A program made the position numbers and the translations under genes. Shown in pieces: positions 25,345-33,365 of a DNA stretch of 64,000 bases; within the stretch, counting starts at the first letter, position 1, and the number at the start of each line of letters is the position of its first letter. Source of the stretch: CADEED01 sp039930985 (GTDB lineage Bacteria > Pseudomonadota > Gammaproteobacteria > Steroidobacterales > Steroidobacteraceae). The stretch is from positions 15,140-79,139 of the forward strand of contig JBDTSV010000111.1 in assembly GCA_039930985.1 (NCBI GenBank), read 5' to 3'. Below the pieces are notes generated by a model. That model was not told the origin of the DNA. It saw only the letters and a program-made list of their open reading frames with translations, and made no database searches.

Positions 25345-26780
25345 CAGTTGGACGCGGCCGGCGCGAAGTCCGGGTCAGAGATTGCAAGCTCGGTGACGGC
25401 ACCGTATTTGGCCGCGGCCTCGCGAATCTTCGCTGCATCGCCGATCAACACCAGGACCACGTCCGTCGGACGCGGGAAGGCATCCGCCGTCACGGCCGCG
25501 GTCTCCGCCAGGTCCACCTTGGCGAGCGCCGGTCCGTAGCCCTCGATGTAGTCCTTGCCCAATCCGAAGAACTCCAGGTCCGCAAGCTGCGCGGCCCAGT
25601 GCGCCGCGGTTTCGAGCTGCAGCGGAAACTGGCCGAGCACATAGGCTCGCGCCGACTCGAGCATCTCTGGCGCGAGCGCGCCGTGCTTCAGTTGTTCGAG
25701 CGTCTCGAGCGTGAGATCCAGCGCCTTGGCGGTGTTGTCGGTTTGCGTGAACGAGCGAATCGCGAATTCGCCCGGCACCGACCCGCGCGTGAAGCGCGAC
25801 GAGGCTCCATAGGACAGACCGGACTTGATGCGCAGCTCGGTATTGAGGATGGAGGTGAAGCGCCCGCCGTACAGCGTGTTCACCAGGTCGAGCGCCGGCC
25901 GGCCGCTGTAGCGCCTATCTACACCGACGCTGCCGAGCCAGAAGTAGGTCTGCACCGAGCCCGGAGAGTCGACCAGGAGTACCCGCCGGCCAGCCACGCG
26001 CGGCGCCGGCTTGAGCTCGAGCGCCGCCACCTTTGCTTTCGCCCAGCTCCCGAACGCGGTGGTCAGCGCCTGGCGCATCCACTTCGGATCGAGATCGCCG
26101 GCGAACACCAGCGTGGCGCGGTCCGCGCCGAATTGCGCGGCGTGGTAGGCCACCACGTCGCTCTGGGTGATCGAGGCCAGCGAGCGCTCGCTGCCGCCTT
26201 GCGGCCGGCCGTAGGGATGCGCGCCGAACAAAGCAGCGCGTCCGTAAATACCGATGATCTGTGACGGATCGGAATCCTTGGCCGACTTGATGAATTCGAT
26301 TTCCCGGTCGCGGTAGCTGCTGAATTCATCGGCATCGAGGTGCGGACGCATGAGGGCATCGCTCAGCAGCTCGATCATGAGCGCCCGATCGCGCGCGAGG
26401 AACTCGCCGCTCACCGTGATCGATTCCGCGCCGGCGCCGGCACTGAAGCTGCCACCCACGCCTTCGAGCGCATCGGCGAACTCAAACGCGCTGCGTTTTC
26501 CCGCACCGCGATCTAGCAGGCCCGCCACCAGCGAGGCGACGCCTGGCTTGGCGGGCGGATCCGCGAACGCGCCGCCCCGCACGAAACCGCTGAAGGCAAT
26601 GAGCGGCACGTCTTTCTTTGGTACGAGGACGATGACGAGGCCGTTGGGCAGCACGAAACGCTGGTTGGCCGGGACCTTGACGAAGGCGGGCGCGGCGTCA
26701 GCGGCGGCGACTGCCGCAACGGACGAGAGCGCCAGAGCGCAACCGAGCCACCAGGCGAACTGCGTCTTGAGGCGCTTCAT
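25344..26780 (-). CDS. M16 family peptidase-like protein, inactive partner
   Basis: A 478-residue exported M16 (pitrilysin/MPP) fold protein with a signal peptide (residues 1-26). It has the fold landmarks NGLVIVLVPKKDVPLIAF and the C-terminal-domain SYGASSRFTRGSVPG, but at the HxxEH position it reads LVAGLLDRG, so the zinc site is missing. Bacterial M16 proteins often come as an active and an inactive subunit that together form the closed chamber. The upstream gene supplies the active partner, and the two overlap by 4 bp (ATGA). It probably degrades periplasmic peptides as a heterodimer; this is inferred from the pairing. Confidence 0.88.
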   Translation of the reverse strand: MKRLKTQFAWWLGCALALSSVAAVAAADAAPAFVKVPANQRFVLPNGLVIVLVPKKDVPLIAFSGFVRGGAFADPPAKPGVASLVAGLLDRGAGKRSAFEFADALEGVGGSFSAGAGAESITVSGEFLARDRALMIELLSDALMRPHLDADEFSSYRDREIEFIKSAKDSDPSQIIGIYGRAALFGAHPYGRPQGGSERSLASITQSDVVAYHAAQFGADRATLVFAGDLDPKWMRQALTTAFGSWAKAKVAALELKPAPRVAGRRVLLVDSPGSVQTYFWLGSVGVDRRYSGRPALDLVNTLYGGRFTSILNTELRIKSGLSYGASSRFTRGSVPGEFAIRSFTQTDNTAKALDLTLETLEQLKHGALAPEMLESARAYVLGQFPLQLETAAHWAAQLADLEFFGLGKDYIEGYGPALAKVDLAETAAVTADAFPRPTDVVLVLIGDAAKIREAAAKYGAVTELAISDPDFAPAASN

Positions 26781-28138
26781 GGCTTCGTCTCCAGCACGCC
26801 CACGGTGCGATGACTTTTCTGGAAAACCATGACGGCGGCTTTCTGCAGGTCCTCGCGCGTCACCTTGTCGTAGGTGGCGGGCGAGTCGAACAGCTTGCGG
26901 TAGTCGCCTTCGAACACGTCGAACTGCCCTAACAGGCTCGCCTTGCCATCAATGGTCGCGATCTGTTTCCAGAACGAGGAGGCGTAGAGATTCTTGGCGC
27001 GCGACAGCTCCGCGTCGGTGACCCCCTGCGCCATCACCTGCTCGAGCGCCGCATCGGCGGCCTTCTCGACTTCCGCGACCTTCGCACCTTCCGGCAACGT
27101 GAACTGCAACCAGGTGAGTCCCGGGTCGAATCCCTCGCTGAAATGCGCACCCACTTCGATGACGAGTTTCTTTTCCTCGACCAGCAGGCGGTGAAGGCGG
27201 GATGAATCACCTTCGGTCAGCACGGACAACAGCAGATTCAACGCCGGCCCCTGGGGGTCGTTTGCCGCTGGCGACTTGTATGCGTACACGAGCAGCGGCG
27301 TCTGCGCGTCGCGTTCCACCATGACACGCTTCTCGCCGAGCTGTTCGGGCTCGGTGGTACGCACCGGCGGTGGCGGCTCCTGTCTCGGGATCGGTTCGAG
27401 ATATTTCCTGGCCAGCGCGAAGCCTTCGTCGGCCGACAGGTCGCCGACCAGGATCAACGTGCAATTGTTGGGCGCGTAGTTGGTCCTGAAAAACTTTTGC
27501 AGGTCTTCGATCTTCCAGCTCTGGATGTCGGCCGGCCAGCCGATGGTGGGAATCTGATAGGGATGGGCGACGAATGCAGTGGCCTGCACCTGTTCGCCGA
27601 GGAAGCCGTCGTTGCTGTCTTCGGTGCGCAGGCGCCTTTCGGAATACACCACGCCGCGCTCGCTCTCGATGACCTTTGGGTCGAACGATAAATTCGCGAG
27701 ACGATCTGCCTCGAGGTCGAACACCAGGTCGAGCGCGGTCCGCGGAATCCAGTCCTGGTACACGGTGACATCTTCGCTGGTGAACGCGTTGTTCGAGCCG
27801 CCCTGCGCTTCCATGAGCCGGTCGAATTCACCGGGCGCGCGCTTCGCGGTGCCGTTGAACATCATGTGCTCGAAGAAATGCGCGAGGCCGGTAATGCCGG
27901 GAACTTCGTTGCGGCTGCCGACGCGCACCCAGTTGTAGAGCGCGATGTTCGGAATGTCGCGATCGGTCCAGACGATGACCTTCATGCCATTGGCGAGCGT
28001 GATGGACTGAACCTGATCTAGCCCAGGCACGCGCAACGGCGCGGCGGGTTTGGCGGGCTTGGTCGCGGCGCTGGCGGCAACTGCCGCTATCAACAACAGC
28101 GACGCGCAAAGCACACGAGAGACGGGAGATTGCGGCAT
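26777..28138 (-). CDS. M16 family zinc peptidase, active subunit
   Basis: A 453-residue exported M16 metallopeptidase. The signal peptide is residues 1-24. The inverted zinc motif HFFEH is at residues 87-91 in LAHFFEHMMFNGT, with the downstream acidic ligand region DLEADRLANL. The second M16 domain follows (VYAYKSPAAND, ARNLYASSFWKQ). The start at 28138 is supported by a GAGGTG ribosome site 6 bases upstream and by the signal peptide; the open frame further up is not coding-like. It is the first gene of the operon M16 active - M16 inactive - CDF transporter. Confidence 0.92.
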   Translation of the reverse strand: MPQSPVSRVLCASLLLIAAVAASAATKPAKPAAPLRVPGLDQVQSITLANGMKVIVWTDRDIPNIALYNWVRVGSRNEVPGITGLAHFFEHMMFNGTAKRAPGEFDRLMEAQGGSNNAFTSEDVTVYQDWIPRTALDLVFDLEADRLANLSFDPKVIESERGVVYSERRLRTEDSNDGFLGEQVQATAFVAHPYQIPTIGWPADIQSWKIEDLQKFFRTNYAPNNCTLILVGDLSADEGFALARKYLEPIPRQEPPPPVRTTEPEQLGEKRVMVERDAQTPLLVYAYKSPAANDPQGPALNLLLSVLTEGDSSRLHRLLVEEKKLVIEVGAHFSEGFDPGLTWLQFTLPEGAKVAEVEKAADAALEQVMAQGVTDAELSRAKNLYASSFWKQIATIDGKASLLGQFDVFEGDYRKLFDSPATYDKVTREDLQKAAVMVFQKSHRTVGVLETKP

Positions 28139-28173
28139 GCGACACCTCGACAGGATGCGCAAGCTTACACAGA

Positions 28174-28214
28174 AAAAGAAAAGCGCCGCACACGGGGGAA
28201 ATCGTTTGCGGCGC
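28174..28214 (-). terminator. Rho-independent terminator of the small sigma54 unit
   Basis: On the minus strand an 8-bp perfect GC-rich stem (GGCGCCGCA...TGCGGCGC family) is followed by TTTTCTTTTT. It lies upstream of the M16 operon in the same direction, so it must end a separate transcript that begins further upstream, the one expected from the sigma54 promoter at 28476-28492. Confidence 0.7.
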
Positions 28215-28277
28215 CAAGAAGCGAACACCGGGGAAGAGTTGTTCGCAGTCCTTTGTGAGGTCTGCCTTGCGGCGGTA

Positions 28278-28460
28278 CTACCTCGAAACCTTGACGGCGT
28301 GGATCGCAGAAAGCTGGGCCCGAGCCAGTCGCGCATCGATGGGAGCGAACAACACGCTGCCACCGCGGCGACGCTTGACCATCATTCCCGCCATCGCCGG
28401 CCGCATGCTCGCGACGCCCTGCGCGTGGGGAAGAATCAGCGTTACTGTGGATCTCGCCAT
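28278..28460 (-). CDS. Possible small basic protein in the sigma54 unit
   Basis: An open frame of 60 codons (or 42 from the second ATG at 28406) lying exactly between a sigma54-type promoter and a terminator on the same strand. The product would be basic (MMVKRRRGG) and soluble, and I do not recognise it. No ribosome site is convincing, and from the first ATG the leader would be only about five bases. The transcript could equally be a non-coding RNA. The open frame itself is weak evidence in GC-rich DNA; the flanking signals are the reason to list it. Confidence 0.3.
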   Translation of the reverse strand: MARSTVTLILPHAQGVASMRPAMAGMMVKRRRGGSVLFAPIDARLARAQLSAIHAVKVSR

Positions 28461-28475
28461 CACGGAGTAGGACAA

Positions 28476-28492
28476 AGCAATGGTCGTGCCAA
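28476..28492 (-). promoter_or_regulatory. Sigma54 (RpoN) promoter
   Basis: The minus strand reads TTGGCACGACCATTGCT, which matches every fixed position of the -24/-12 consensus YTGGCACGRNNNTTGCW. Transcription would start near 28465 and run to the terminator at 28174-28214, a unit of about 290 bases. Three perfect palindromes lie directly upstream and could bind the required activator. Confidence 0.75.
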
Positions 28493-28529
28493 ATCGCTGG
28501 CGCAATAAAATCAAAGACTTGTAGAGAAT

Positions 28530-28581
28530 GATGCCTACTGGCATCCAGGCGACGTGACGTCGCGCGTCAGCTTGTGACGCG
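28530..28581. promoter_or_regulatory. Three palindromes upstream of the sigma54 promoter
   Basis: GATGCC-TACT-GGCATC (28530-28545), the perfect 15-mer GCGACGTGACGTCGC (28549-28563) and CGCGTCA-GCTTG-TGACGCG (28563-28581) follow each other within 52 bp, 40-100 bp upstream of the sigma54 promoter. This is where an enhancer-binding activator may sit. The outermost one could instead be the terminator hairpin of the SPOR gene, although it lacks a T run. Confidence 0.5.
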
Positions 28582-28610
28582 TTTCGGGGGAAAAAGCCGC
28601 CGCGATTTCT

Positions 28611-29279
28611 TCAGCGCGCCGGAATCAACGGCACGCAGGGCTTCTTGGCCACCTTGAGGCCGCCGCAAATAGCGCGCGCCTGCGCTTCGTCGCGCACCTG
28701 CGCCTGCAACCGATAGATTGTTTTTCCCTGCGCCTCACCGACGACCACGCGCGGCGAAAGGCCGTCGAGCGTGCCTGCGGCATCCGCCTGCAGCTTTTTC
28801 CATTCATCGTTGGCGTGTTCAGCGGACGAGAACGCACCGAGCTGCACTCCATAGCCGCTGTCGCTCGCTGCCTTTGGTTGCGCTGGGACGGGAAGCGCCG
28901 CGCCCTCGCCCGACGTCTGCGGTAACGCGGATGCCGCGCCGCCGGCCGCGCTCGCGCCGTCGCCGCCAGCGAAGTTGTCGATGCGGACCTGCGCTTCCTT
29001 GGCCCACTTGCCGGCCGGATATGACGCAAGGAATTGCTGATACGCCTCGCGCGTATCCGCGCCTGCGGCGGCGCGCCAATCCTTTTGCTCGGCTAGCTGC
29101 TGCAGCCGTTCGCGTGCGGTCACGACCAGCGTGCTGTCCGGATGTCCCGCGATGAATTGCTCGTACGACTCGGGCGAGTCGGCGGCCTGCGCCGAGCGCC
29201 AGTCGCTCTTCTCGCGGCTGCATGCTGCGAGCGCGAACAACGGTATTGCGAACAACGTCACGAGAGCACGGGTGGACAT
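28611..29279 (-). CDS. SPOR-domain lipoprotein
   Basis: A 222-residue lipoprotein. The signal peptide ends in a lipobox (LFALAAC, Cys20). The N-terminal half holds two short helical repeats (SPESYEQFIAGHPDS and TREAYQQFLASYPAG), which resemble TPR/YbgF-type units. An Ala/Pro linker follows. The last ~75 residues are a SPOR domain (GYGVQLGAFSSAEHANDEWKKLQ...). SPOR domains bind denuded glycan strands of peptidoglycan, so the protein probably works at the cell wall, perhaps at division sites. It is divergent from the bactofilin gene, about 60 bp away, which also builds cell-wall-linked structures. Confidence 0.85.
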   Translation of the reverse strand: MSTRALVTLFAIPLFALAACSREKSDWRSAQAADSPESYEQFIAGHPDSTLVVTARERLQQLAEQKDWRAAAGADTREAYQQFLASYPAGKWAKEAQVRIDNFAGGDGASAAGGAASALPQTSGEGAALPVPAQPKAASDSGYGVQLGAFSSAEHANDEWKKLQADAAGTLDGLSPRVVVGEAQGKTIYRLQAQVRDEAQARAICGGLKVAKKPCVPLIPAR

Positions 29280-29338
29280 GGTTATGATCCCTTGAGCGAC
29301 TGCTTTATTGTAAACGCTGCAGCTGACTGGAGATGCAC

Positions 29339-29737
29339 ATGAGCGAAGAACCCAAACGCCGACTGGCCGATCGACTCGGCATGTCGCCCACCGTCATCTC
29401 CGAGAGCACCACCATCGTTGGCGACATCGAGACGCGCGGACCGCTCATGGTCTCGGGCCGCATCCAGGGCAACGGCAAGGTGGGCGGCACACTCAGCGTG
29501 GGCAAGAGCGCGCAATGGGAAGGTGACATCTCCGCACGCCAGGCAGTGATTGCCGGCAATGTCGTCGGCAAGATCGTGATCGAAGACAAGCTCGAGATCA
29601 GTGCGAGCGCGGTGATCGAAGGCGAGATCGTCGCCAAAATCCTCGCGATTGCCAATGGCGCGCGAATCGAGGGCGAGGTCACCGTGACGAGCGGAAAGCC
29701 GATCCTGAAGTTCGAAGAGAAGCGCGCAGCCGGCTGA
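29339..29737 (+). CDS. Bactofilin family polymer-forming protein
   Basis: A 132-residue cytoskeletal protein. The bactofilin domain is a right-handed beta-helix seen here as repeated short strands (TTIVGDIETRGPLMVSGRIQGNGKVGGTLSVG, then ISARQAVIAGNVVGKIVIEDKLEI). Bactofilins polymerise without nucleotide and recruit cell-wall enzymes. The start is placed at 29339 because GGAG lies 6-7 bases upstream; the ATG at 29333 is too close to it. N- and C-terminal tails are short and charged. The neighbouring SPOR lipoprotein is a natural functional companion. Confidence 0.92.
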   Translation: MSEEPKRRLADRLGMSPTVISESTTIVGDIETRGPLMVSGRIQGNGKVGGTLSVGKSAQWEGDISARQAVIAGNVVGKIVIEDKLEISASAVIEGEIVAKILAIANGARIEGEVTVTSGKPILKFEEKRAAG

Positions 29738-29761
29738 AGCGATTCGTCCGCGGCCTTTCGA

Positions 29762-32302
29762 TCAATTGCAGCCGGCCAGCCCGTTCACCCAGTCCGTCAG
29801 CAGCGCCACGCCCGCGGTATCGATCTGATGTCGCGCGAGTGGCGGCATCGCGTCCGTGCCGATGCGATTCACGCGCGCCACCGCCACCGAACGTGCCGCC
29901 GATCCGGGCGCGAGGATGCGCGGGTCGGTGAGCCCGAGATTTCCGAGCGTCGGCGTCACGTCGCAGGCATTGGTGGCGTTGAGCGCCGTGGTGTAGCGGA
30001 AATCGAGGTCCGATGGCGCCGGCCCGCCCGGTCTATGACAGTGCGAACAGTTGGTATGTAGATAGGCACGCGCCCGAAGGCCGAGCGCCGCGCTGCCGAA
30101 GGGATCGGGGATCGACGGCAACTGTGCCGGTGGCAAGGTGAGCGCCGGCGTCAGCGTGTCGATGGAATTGAGGGTGGTGAGCTGGTTGGCGGTGCGTCCC
30201 GTCGGATAGCCGAAGTCACCGTTGAGCTGCCCGACCTCAAGGCCGAGCGTGCGGCCCGCAGCGGCCGAATGACACTGCAGGCACTGCGCTTCACTCGGGA
30301 ATTCCCAGGTCTGGCCAGCAACCTGCACTGTCTTGCCACCGATCACGCGGGTGGCGTCCGTTCCGCCCGCGTTCCATTCATAGGTATAGCCGGCCCAGTT
30401 GCCATCGCTGTGGCGCATGAAGAGGCGCGTCTCCACGAGCTGCGCGCCAATGCTGAAATTTTTCACGAGCACGCTGCCATTGGGAAAATCGAAATCGTTG
30501 TTGGCGTCGATGACGATGCGCTGTCCGTCGGGCAACGCCAGCCAGCGATTCTTGATCGCGCCATCGGAAAAGAACGGAGCGTTGGGCGCGTACGGAATGA
30601 GCCCGGTCGCGGGCTGCGTTGGAGTGGTGCTGTTCACGCAACCGGTCTGCGACAGCTGCGCCGGAATCTGCCGGCCACCGCCCGCGCCCTGGACCAGCCG
30701 GTTCAGCGTGCCGGCGAGATCGACTATGTAGACCTCGCCATCAGTGTCCTGGCCGAATGCCGCGATCTGCAGGCTGGTCGGATACGCCTCCGCCGCGGTG
30801 AGCGTCAGTGTGGGCGTCGTGTTGCGCGGGATGTTCCAGAGATTGCCGCTACCGAAATCGCCGAACACGTACCGGCCGAACAGCGCGGGAATCGCGCTGC
30901 CGCGATACACCACGCCACCGGTCGTGGAAAAGCCGAGCGTTCGGCCGTACTGAGCGACGGGGGCGATGGAACTTGCGCTGTTGGTGCCACAGGCCATCCC
31001 CGTGTTGGTGGTGCCCTCGAAGCAGCGCCAGCCGTAGTTGCCACCCAGTGTCACCAGGTCCACTTCTTCGAGCGCGTCCTGACCCACATCGTTGAGCCAG
31101 AGCTGGCCGCTGCCACGATCGAAGCTCCAGCGCCAGGGATTGCGGAAACCGTAGGCGTAGATCTCGGGACAGTTGGCCGTCCCGTTGCCGGTGGCATTGC
31201 AACGCCCATTCGTCGCGTAGGGGTTCGACGGCGGGATTGTGTACGTCGTGGTCGTCGTCGTCGCGGAAACGTCGATGCGCAGCATCTTCCCCAACAAGGT
31301 GGTCAGCAGCTGGCTGTTGCCGATGGTGCCGTGTTGATCGTTGCCACCGCCGCCGTCCCCGATACCGATGTAGAGGAAGCCATCCGGACCGAAGGCGATG
31401 TTGCCGCCGTTGTGATTGCTCTCCGGATCATCGACGTTGAAAAGCGGGATCTCGCTCGCCGGATCGAGCGTGGTGCCGCCGGCGACCAGACTGAACTGCG
31501 ACACGCGATCCACCAGCCCGAGTGTCGTGTCCGTGGCCGTGTAGTAGAAAAACACGCGCGGGTCGGTCGGGTAGTTCGGATGGAAGGCCATGCCGAGCAG
31601 GCCACGCTCGTCAGTCGCGCTGTTCGGGTTCGAAGTGAGGAGCGAGGCCAGGTTGATGAACTCGCGCGTGGTAGACGCATTCGCCGTGTTGTCGAACACG
31701 CGCACCGATCCGGTCTTCTGCACTACATACCAGCGCGCGGAATTGCCGGGCTCCTGGAGCATGGCTATGGGTTGCTGGAAGGTCAGATTGGGGAACGCGC
31801 GCTGCACGGCGACGGCGACGGTCGAGCTCGGCGGTGCGCCGGCGAGGCACGTGGTGTTGGATGGACGTGCGTCGAGACCGCCGACTGGCGGGGTGCCGCC
31901 GGTGGTGGCGTTCGCGGCAGCGGAGGCCGCGGATATGTTGGGCGGGTTCGCCGCATCCACGGCCCGCACCGTATAGGTGTACGCGGTCCCGGCGTTGAGG
32001 CCATTGTCGGTGTAGTTAGTGGTCTGCACCGTGGCAACGGGGGTGGCGCCGCCGTTGCGATAGACGCGGTATTCGCCAATGCCGCTCACATCCGTGGACG
32101 CGGTCCAGCTCACGAGAATCTGGGTGGGGGATTGCGCAGCCGCGGTGACGCCCGCGGGTATGGTCGGCGGCGTGGTATCAGTGACAGGCGGTGGTGGCGG
32201 TGGATCATCACCGCCCGGGCCGTTGCTGCATCCGGCGAGCAAAATCAGGGCCAGAGTGACGGCCGCAAGGCCAGCTGCAAACCGCGGCGCATCGAGCACC
32301 AT
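29762..32302 (-). CDS. Lipoprotein with fibronectin-III, PQQ sugar-dehydrogenase-like and dihaem domains
   Basis: An 846-residue multidomain lipoprotein. A signal peptide with lipobox (ILLAGC, Cys25) is followed by a Pro/Asp-rich linker. A fibronectin type III domain spans ~45-130. A glucose/sorbosone-dehydrogenase beta-propeller follows (~165-540, with GLLGMAFHPNYP, SNHNGGNIAFGPDGFLYIGIGDGGGG and YGFRNPWRW typical of PQQ enzymes). The C-terminal region has two haem c motifs, CLQCH and CSHCH. It may oxidise an aldose or alcohol outside the cell and pass electrons through the haems. The start at 32302 has a GGGAGGT ribosome site. The substrate is unknown. Confidence 0.87.
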   Translation of the reverse strand: MVLDAPRFAAGLAAVTLALILLAGCSNGPGGDDPPPPPPVTDTTPPTIPAGVTAAAQSPTQILVSWTASTDVSGIGEYRVYRNGGATPVATVQTTNYTDNGLNAGTAYTYTVRAVDAANPPNISAASAAANATTGGTPPVGGLDARPSNTTCLAGAPPSSTVAVAVQRAFPNLTFQQPIAMLQEPGNSARWYVVQKTGSVRVFDNTANASTTREFINLASLLTSNPNSATDERGLLGMAFHPNYPTDPRVFFYYTATDTTLGLVDRVSQFSLVAGGTTLDPASEIPLFNVDDPESNHNGGNIAFGPDGFLYIGIGDGGGGNDQHGTIGNSQLLTTLLGKMLRIDVSATTTTTTYTIPPSNPYATNGRCNATGNGTANCPEIYAYGFRNPWRWSFDRGSGQLWLNDVGQDALEEVDLVTLGGNYGWRCFEGTTNTGMACGTNSASSIAPVAQYGRTLGFSTTGGVVYRGSAIPALFGRYVFGDFGSGNLWNIPRNTTPTLTLTAAEAYPTSLQIAAFGQDTDGEVYIVDLAGTLNRLVQGAGGGRQIPAQLSQTGCVNSTTPTQPATGLIPYAPNAPFFSDGAIKNRWLALPDGQRIVIDANNDFDFPNGSVLVKNFSIGAQLVETRLFMRHSDGNWAGYTYEWNAGGTDATRVIGGKTVQVAGQTWEFPSEAQCLQCHSAAAGRTLGLEVGQLNGDFGYPTGRTANQLTTLNSIDTLTPALTLPPAQLPSIPDPFGSAALGLRARAYLHTNCSHCHRPGGPAPSDLDFRYTTALNATNACDVTPTLGNLGLTDPRILAPGSAARSVAVARVNRIGTDAMPPLARHQIDTAGVALLTDWVNGLAGCN

Positions 32303-32354
32303 GCGAGTGACCTCCCAAAGTTGTTAGCAGCTCAGCACACCCGCGTGAGACTGC

Positions 32355-33365
32355 CTAGCTGTCCCGGTTCCGCGACAGCAATTTGACCGTCTGCGCGTCG
32401 ATCCAGTTGCTGTCGCCCAGCGTCTCGAGGAAACCGCAGTGCCCGCCGCGCGCCGTGGTGACGATGTCCAGGCGCGGCGTACGCGCGAGCCGCGCGAGAT
32501 CCTTCACTTCGATGATGGGATCGTCGAGCGCGGTGAACACAGTGGCGGGCGCCGCGAGAGTTGTCAGACGATCACCCGTGATGGCGTAGCCAGCGAGGTA
32601 TTCGTCCATGCTTGGATATTCGGTGTGCGCCAGCACGAGCTGCCGGGTCATCTCGCGCAGGCTGCGGATGCGCAGCAGCTCTTCGAAATCGTAGAGGTCG
32701 GGCCGGGCCAGCTGTTTCCTGACGAGCGAGCGGCTCCATTTGCGCACGAAATAGTAGTGATAGAGCGGCGAACCCCGTTCGAGCGTGGTGAGCGTCACGG
32801 CCGGATCGAGCACCGGCGACACGGCGATCACGCGTTCGATGGGAAGGTCGCGTGCTTCGCGGTGCGCGGCCACGCGCAACATGAAGTTGCCGCCCAGCGA
32901 AAACCCCGCGAGCACCAGTGGCATGGCGGGAAATTGCTTCGCCAGCGCACGCACCGCGCCAACGACTTCGGGCAGACGGCATGAATGGAACAGCTCGCGA
33001 TTGAGGTGATGCGTGGTGCCGTGGTCCCGCAGGTTGAGGCGCACGACTTCGAGACCTTGCGCAAACAATGTGCGCGCCATCGAGAGCACGTAAGTCGATT
33101 CGGCGCTTCCTTCCCAGCCATGCAGCAGCACCGCCATGCGTTGCCCCGGTTCCCGGCCGCGCCTGGCGGGGCTTGCATGGAAGGCCTGAAGCGTTACGCC
33201 ATCGCCGCACTCGAGCAGCAGTTCTTCGCTCGCGGCGCGCAGCGCAATGGCGCTGCGCTCGACGCGCGGACGGCGTGGCGGCAGGCTGGAAAGTATGGTC
33301 TGGAAGTGCGGGCCCCGCAGCCAGCGCCGGGGTCGAAACGAGCTGTCGAGCGGAAAGCCCGTCAC
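32355..33365 (-). CDS. YheT-like alpha/beta hydrolase
   Basis: A 336-residue cytoplasmic serine hydrolase of the YheT/ABHD1-3 group. Visible landmarks are the N-terminal LRGPHFQTILSSLPPRRPRVER, the oxyanion region LLHGWEGSAEST, the nucleophile elbow GFSLGGNFMLR, DDPI near the acid position and the C-terminal HCGFLE with the catalytic His. Length is typical. The natural substrate of this group is not established. Its start overlaps the stop of the response-regulator-like gene by 4 bp (ATGA), so the two are cotranscribed. Confidence 0.88.
   Translation of the reverse strand: MTGFPLDSSFRPRRWLRGPHFQTILSSLPPRRPRVERSAIALRAASEELLLECGDGVTLQAFHASPARRGREPGQRMAVLLHGWEGSAESTYVLSMARTLFAQGLEVVRLNLRDHGTTHHLNRELFHSCRLPEVVGAVRALAKQFPAMPLVLAGFSLGGNFMLRVAAHREARDLPIERVIAVSPVLDPAVTLTTLERGSPLYHYYFVRKWSRSLVRKQLARPDLYDFEELLRIRSLREMTRQLVLAHTEYPSMDEYLAGYAITGDRLTTLAAPATVFTALDDPIIEVKDLARLARTPRLDIVTTARGGHCGFLETLGDSNWIDAQTVKLLSRNRDS

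Noticed and set aside
30269..32386. 705-codon open frame antisense to the PQQ-dehydrogenase-like gene
   Set aside because: The minus-strand frame has clear domains and haem motifs; the plus-strand frame is an artefact of GC bias.
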